Shown piece after piece: positions 14,220 through 15,745 of a stretch of 15,745 nt of DNA (its first letter is position 1; the number at the start of each line of letters is the position of its first letter). Below the pieces are notes generated by a model. The model was not told the DNA's origin and made no database searches. It was given only the letters and a program-made list of their open reading frames with translations. Position numbers and translations under genes: made by a program. This DNA is from Anaerotignum sp. (lineage in GTDB: Bacteria > Bacillota > Clostridia > Lachnospirales > Anaerotignaceae), in the NCBI GenBank assembly GCA_020024255.1, contig JAHHTX010000047.1, positions 1 to 15,745 of the forward strand. Direction: 5' to 3'.

Positions 14220-15619
14220 TCATATTGCATTATGGTATCACAGTTTGCTCTCTCATAGTCGTTCAACACGGAATTCTGAAATTCACTTGCACCAATTTCA
14301 GGATAGTACCATTCTTGTTGGTTAAAATGCTCCTGCAAATCTTGGTCAGCAAACTTTCTTCCATGCCTTGCATAAATTTCATTTCTGGCAATTTTCAGCT
14401 CTTCTTTTGTCATTCCTTCCAACTCAGATGCATCAATATATCTGTTATCACTATTAGGGAGCATATAACCTTCTTTTATCTTTTGGCTTACAGGCTGTCG
14501 CTGGTCTGTAGGCTGTTGTCGGTCTATAGACGGTTTCTGCTCTGTAGGCGGTTTCTGGTCTGCCAGCGGTTTCTGGTCTGCCGGCGGTTTCTGCTCTGTA
14601 GGCGGTTTATTCATTTCTTCATTTACTTGTGTATTTGTTTGTTCCGGTGCCTGCGTTTCTTCCTTTTCCTCAACCTGTTCTGGTGGTTTGCTTTGGGTAT
14701 TTAGTGTTTCCTCCCAATTATCTCTTGCAGTGGTAGCGTCAAAAATGATATCACTCTCCAAACGAGCATATTCAGGTGTTTTTTCCATATCATGAACTTC
14801 CATTTTGGCTTTATTTTTTGCATCTTTGTAATGCACCCATCGAATCATGACATTATCACAGAAATAGAACTTGTGTGCCTCCTGATTTTCATATTCTGCA
14901 CAGAACAATGTATTGTTGTCATAATAATAAGTTCGTTTATAAGCAATACCTCCTGTGCCAAGTTCCTCAATGACTGCTTTTAATGCACCTGCTTCGTCAT
15001 ATGCCGTAACACCGTTCCCAATAACAATCTGTCGGTATTTTCCTTGGGAAAGACCATCAACAATGTCAAGATATATCTCTTCCAAAGCAGTGATATCTTC
15101 CTCTACATCAATCTCTTTTTTCGGTTTTTCCTCTTTCCACTCCTCTGGAATATTTTGTTCCATAACCGCATTTTCTTCTTGTGCATGGCGTTCTGCATTT
15201 CTTGATAAAAAAAGATAAGCAACAACTCCAACAAATACGATAAAGGTAAAAATGACAACACGAATTAACACAAATATCAGTTTTTCTTCTGTTGATTTGT
15301 CTTTCCAAGATAATTTTTCCGCAGAAGTCTCTTTTATAGGGTGTGACTCCTCTTGTTCCTCTTGTGTTTCCTGTTCTTCTTTTGTTTCCTGTTCTTCTTC
15401 CTCATCTTTCGGATAGTTCTGGTACTGTTTGACATTTTGGCGGAGAAACGTTTCAAATATCTCCCGTTCTTTTTCAATTCCTTCATCTTTTGCCGCCAAA
15501 AGAGCAGAAAATTCTATTTGTTCTTCCGCCCTGTCCGAATCAAAAGGATATCTCTCTCCGCAAAATGCGCAAAAAGTAGCATCAGCTTGTAATTCCTTTC
15601 CACATTTTCTGCATTTCAT
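14207..15619 (-). CDS. Zinc-ribbon, single-pass membrane protein with YARHG domain
   Basis: The 470-residue protein is modular. A zinc ribbon starts at the N-terminus (Cys3, Cys6, Cys17, Cys20). A charged region rich in Glu/Gln (about 71-92) follows, then one membrane helix (about 114-138). Residues 140-310 form a Tyr-rich, probably extracellular region. Residues 338-379 are seven six-residue repeats of the KPPTEQ type, likely a flexible wall-spanning linker. The C-terminus (about 386-466) is a YARHG domain, named for the motif at 416-420 in ARNEIYARHGRKF. The domain's function is poorly known; extracellular binding is an inference. The zinc ribbon would face the cytoplasm, so the protein could link outside and inside. 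The ATG at 15619 follows GGGAGGGG. No partner gene is adjacent. Confidence 0.85.
   Translation of the reverse strand: MKCRKCGKELQADATFCAFCGERYPFDSDRAEEQIEFSALLAAKDEGIEKEREIFETFLRQNVKQYQNYPKDEEEEQETKEEQETQEEQEESHPIKETSAEKLSWKDKSTEEKLIFVLIRVVIFTFIVFVGVVAYLFLSRNAERHAQEENAVMEQNIPEEWKEEKPKKEIDVEEDITALEEIYLDIVDGLSQGKYRQIVIGNGVTAYDEAGALKAVIEELGTGGIAYKRTYYYDNNTLFCAEYENQEAHKFYFCDNVMIRWVHYKDAKNKAKMEVHDMEKTPEYARLESDIIFDATTARDNWEETLNTQSKPPEQVEEKEETQAPEQTNTQVNEEMNKPPTEQKPPADQKPLADQKPPTEQKPSIDRQQPTDQRQPVSQKIKEGYMLPNSDNRYIDASELEGMTKEELKIARNEIYARHGRKFADQDLQEHFNQQEWYYPEIGASEFQNSVLNDYERANCDTIMQYEKNS
14483..14608 (-). repeat. Seven tandem 18-bp units inside the YARHG gene
   Basis: Codons 338-379 form seven six-residue units: KPPTEQ, KPPADQ, KPLADQ, KPPTEQ, KPSIDR, QQPTDQ and RQPVSQ. 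The first four are near-identical in DNA and the last three have drifted. In-frame repeat number could vary between strains without breaking the gene. Confidence 0.9.
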
Positions 15620-15649
15620 TCACATTTCCCCTCCCGATTTCAATATCGG

Positions 15650-15722
15650 TGTCTGCATACAAACTCAAATATATATACAAAAGAAAAGCAGACATTGTAC
15701 CATCTTGCCTGCTTTTTCTTTT
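15650..15722 (-). terminator. Terminator-like hairpin upstream of the YARHG gene
   Basis: AAAAGAAAAGCAG (15679-15691) is complementary, apart from one extra base, to CTGCTTTTTCTTTT (15709-15722). The T-rich arms suit termination in either direction, for example of a gene beyond the right edge. The GCAGACA at 15688-15694 can instead pair with TGTCTGC at 15650-15656, giving two mutually exclusive folds. A possible extended -10 (TGGTACAAT on the minus strand) sits in the hairpin loop, so the promoter position is unclear. Confidence 0.5.
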
Positions 15723-15745
15723 CTATACACAGCAATCTGTTATAC

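Noticed and set aside
14023..14325. Plus-strand 100-codon frame
   Set aside because: It mirrors the minus-strand remnant and the end of the YARHG gene, and has no ribosome binding site.
14483..14608. CRISPR array
   Set aside because: The repeats are 18-bp, contiguous, without spacers, and encode in-frame hexapeptides.

Overview
This window looks like a chromosomal housekeeping segment from a low-GC Gram-positive anaerobe, most likely class Clostridia and possibly the Lachnospirales. The basis is AT-rich intergenic DNA, strong AGGAGG-type ribosome binding sites, GTG and TTG starts, a LuxS of the Firmicutes type, an LtaS-like enzyme, a YoaK-type membrane protein, and a zinc-ribbon/YARHG-domain membrane protein. 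I see no plasmid, phage, transposon or CRISPR signature. The genus call is inference; no 16S sequence is present.

Left part (1-5945). On the minus strand, dprA and topA form a tight pair (23 bp apart), followed by luxS with its own near-consensus promoter. comM/yifB is divergent from dprA across a 357-bp AT-rich spacer with a near-consensus promoter for comM. DprA and ComM are both tied to uptake and recombination of single-stranded DNA, so this is a two-way DNA-processing locus. A YoaK-family (DUF1275) membrane protein gene lies 15 bp behind comM.

Middle part (5961-12082). The YoaK-like gene converges with an LtaS-like phosphoglycerol transferase gene. One hairpin contains the last base or two of the former's stop codon and serves both directions. 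The LtaS-like gene is divergent from a stand-alone PTS_EIIC_2-type membrane protein that starts with TTG; both have recognisable promoters. After a strong terminator and about 400 bp without a supportable gene comes a MATE efflux gene. Its leader unexpectedly contains a complete intrinsic-terminator-like hairpin with a TTCG loop.

Right part (12083-15745). The minus-strand rpsB-tsf operon (ribosomal protein S2 and elongation factor Ts) has a promoter, a structured 5' leader that looks like a candidate autoregulatory RNA, an intergenic hairpin between the genes, and a terminator. Upstream of it is a gene for a membrane protein with an N-terminal zinc ribbon, one transmembrane helix, a seven-unit hexapeptide repeat and a C-terminal YARHG domain. 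Behind that gene is a protein-like open frame without a start codon, probably a gene remnant.

I did not find a clear multi-gene undescribed system. The best leads are regulatory RNA structures (rpsB leader, MATE leader, rpsB-tsf hairpin) and the poorly characterised YARHG and EIIC_2 proteins.
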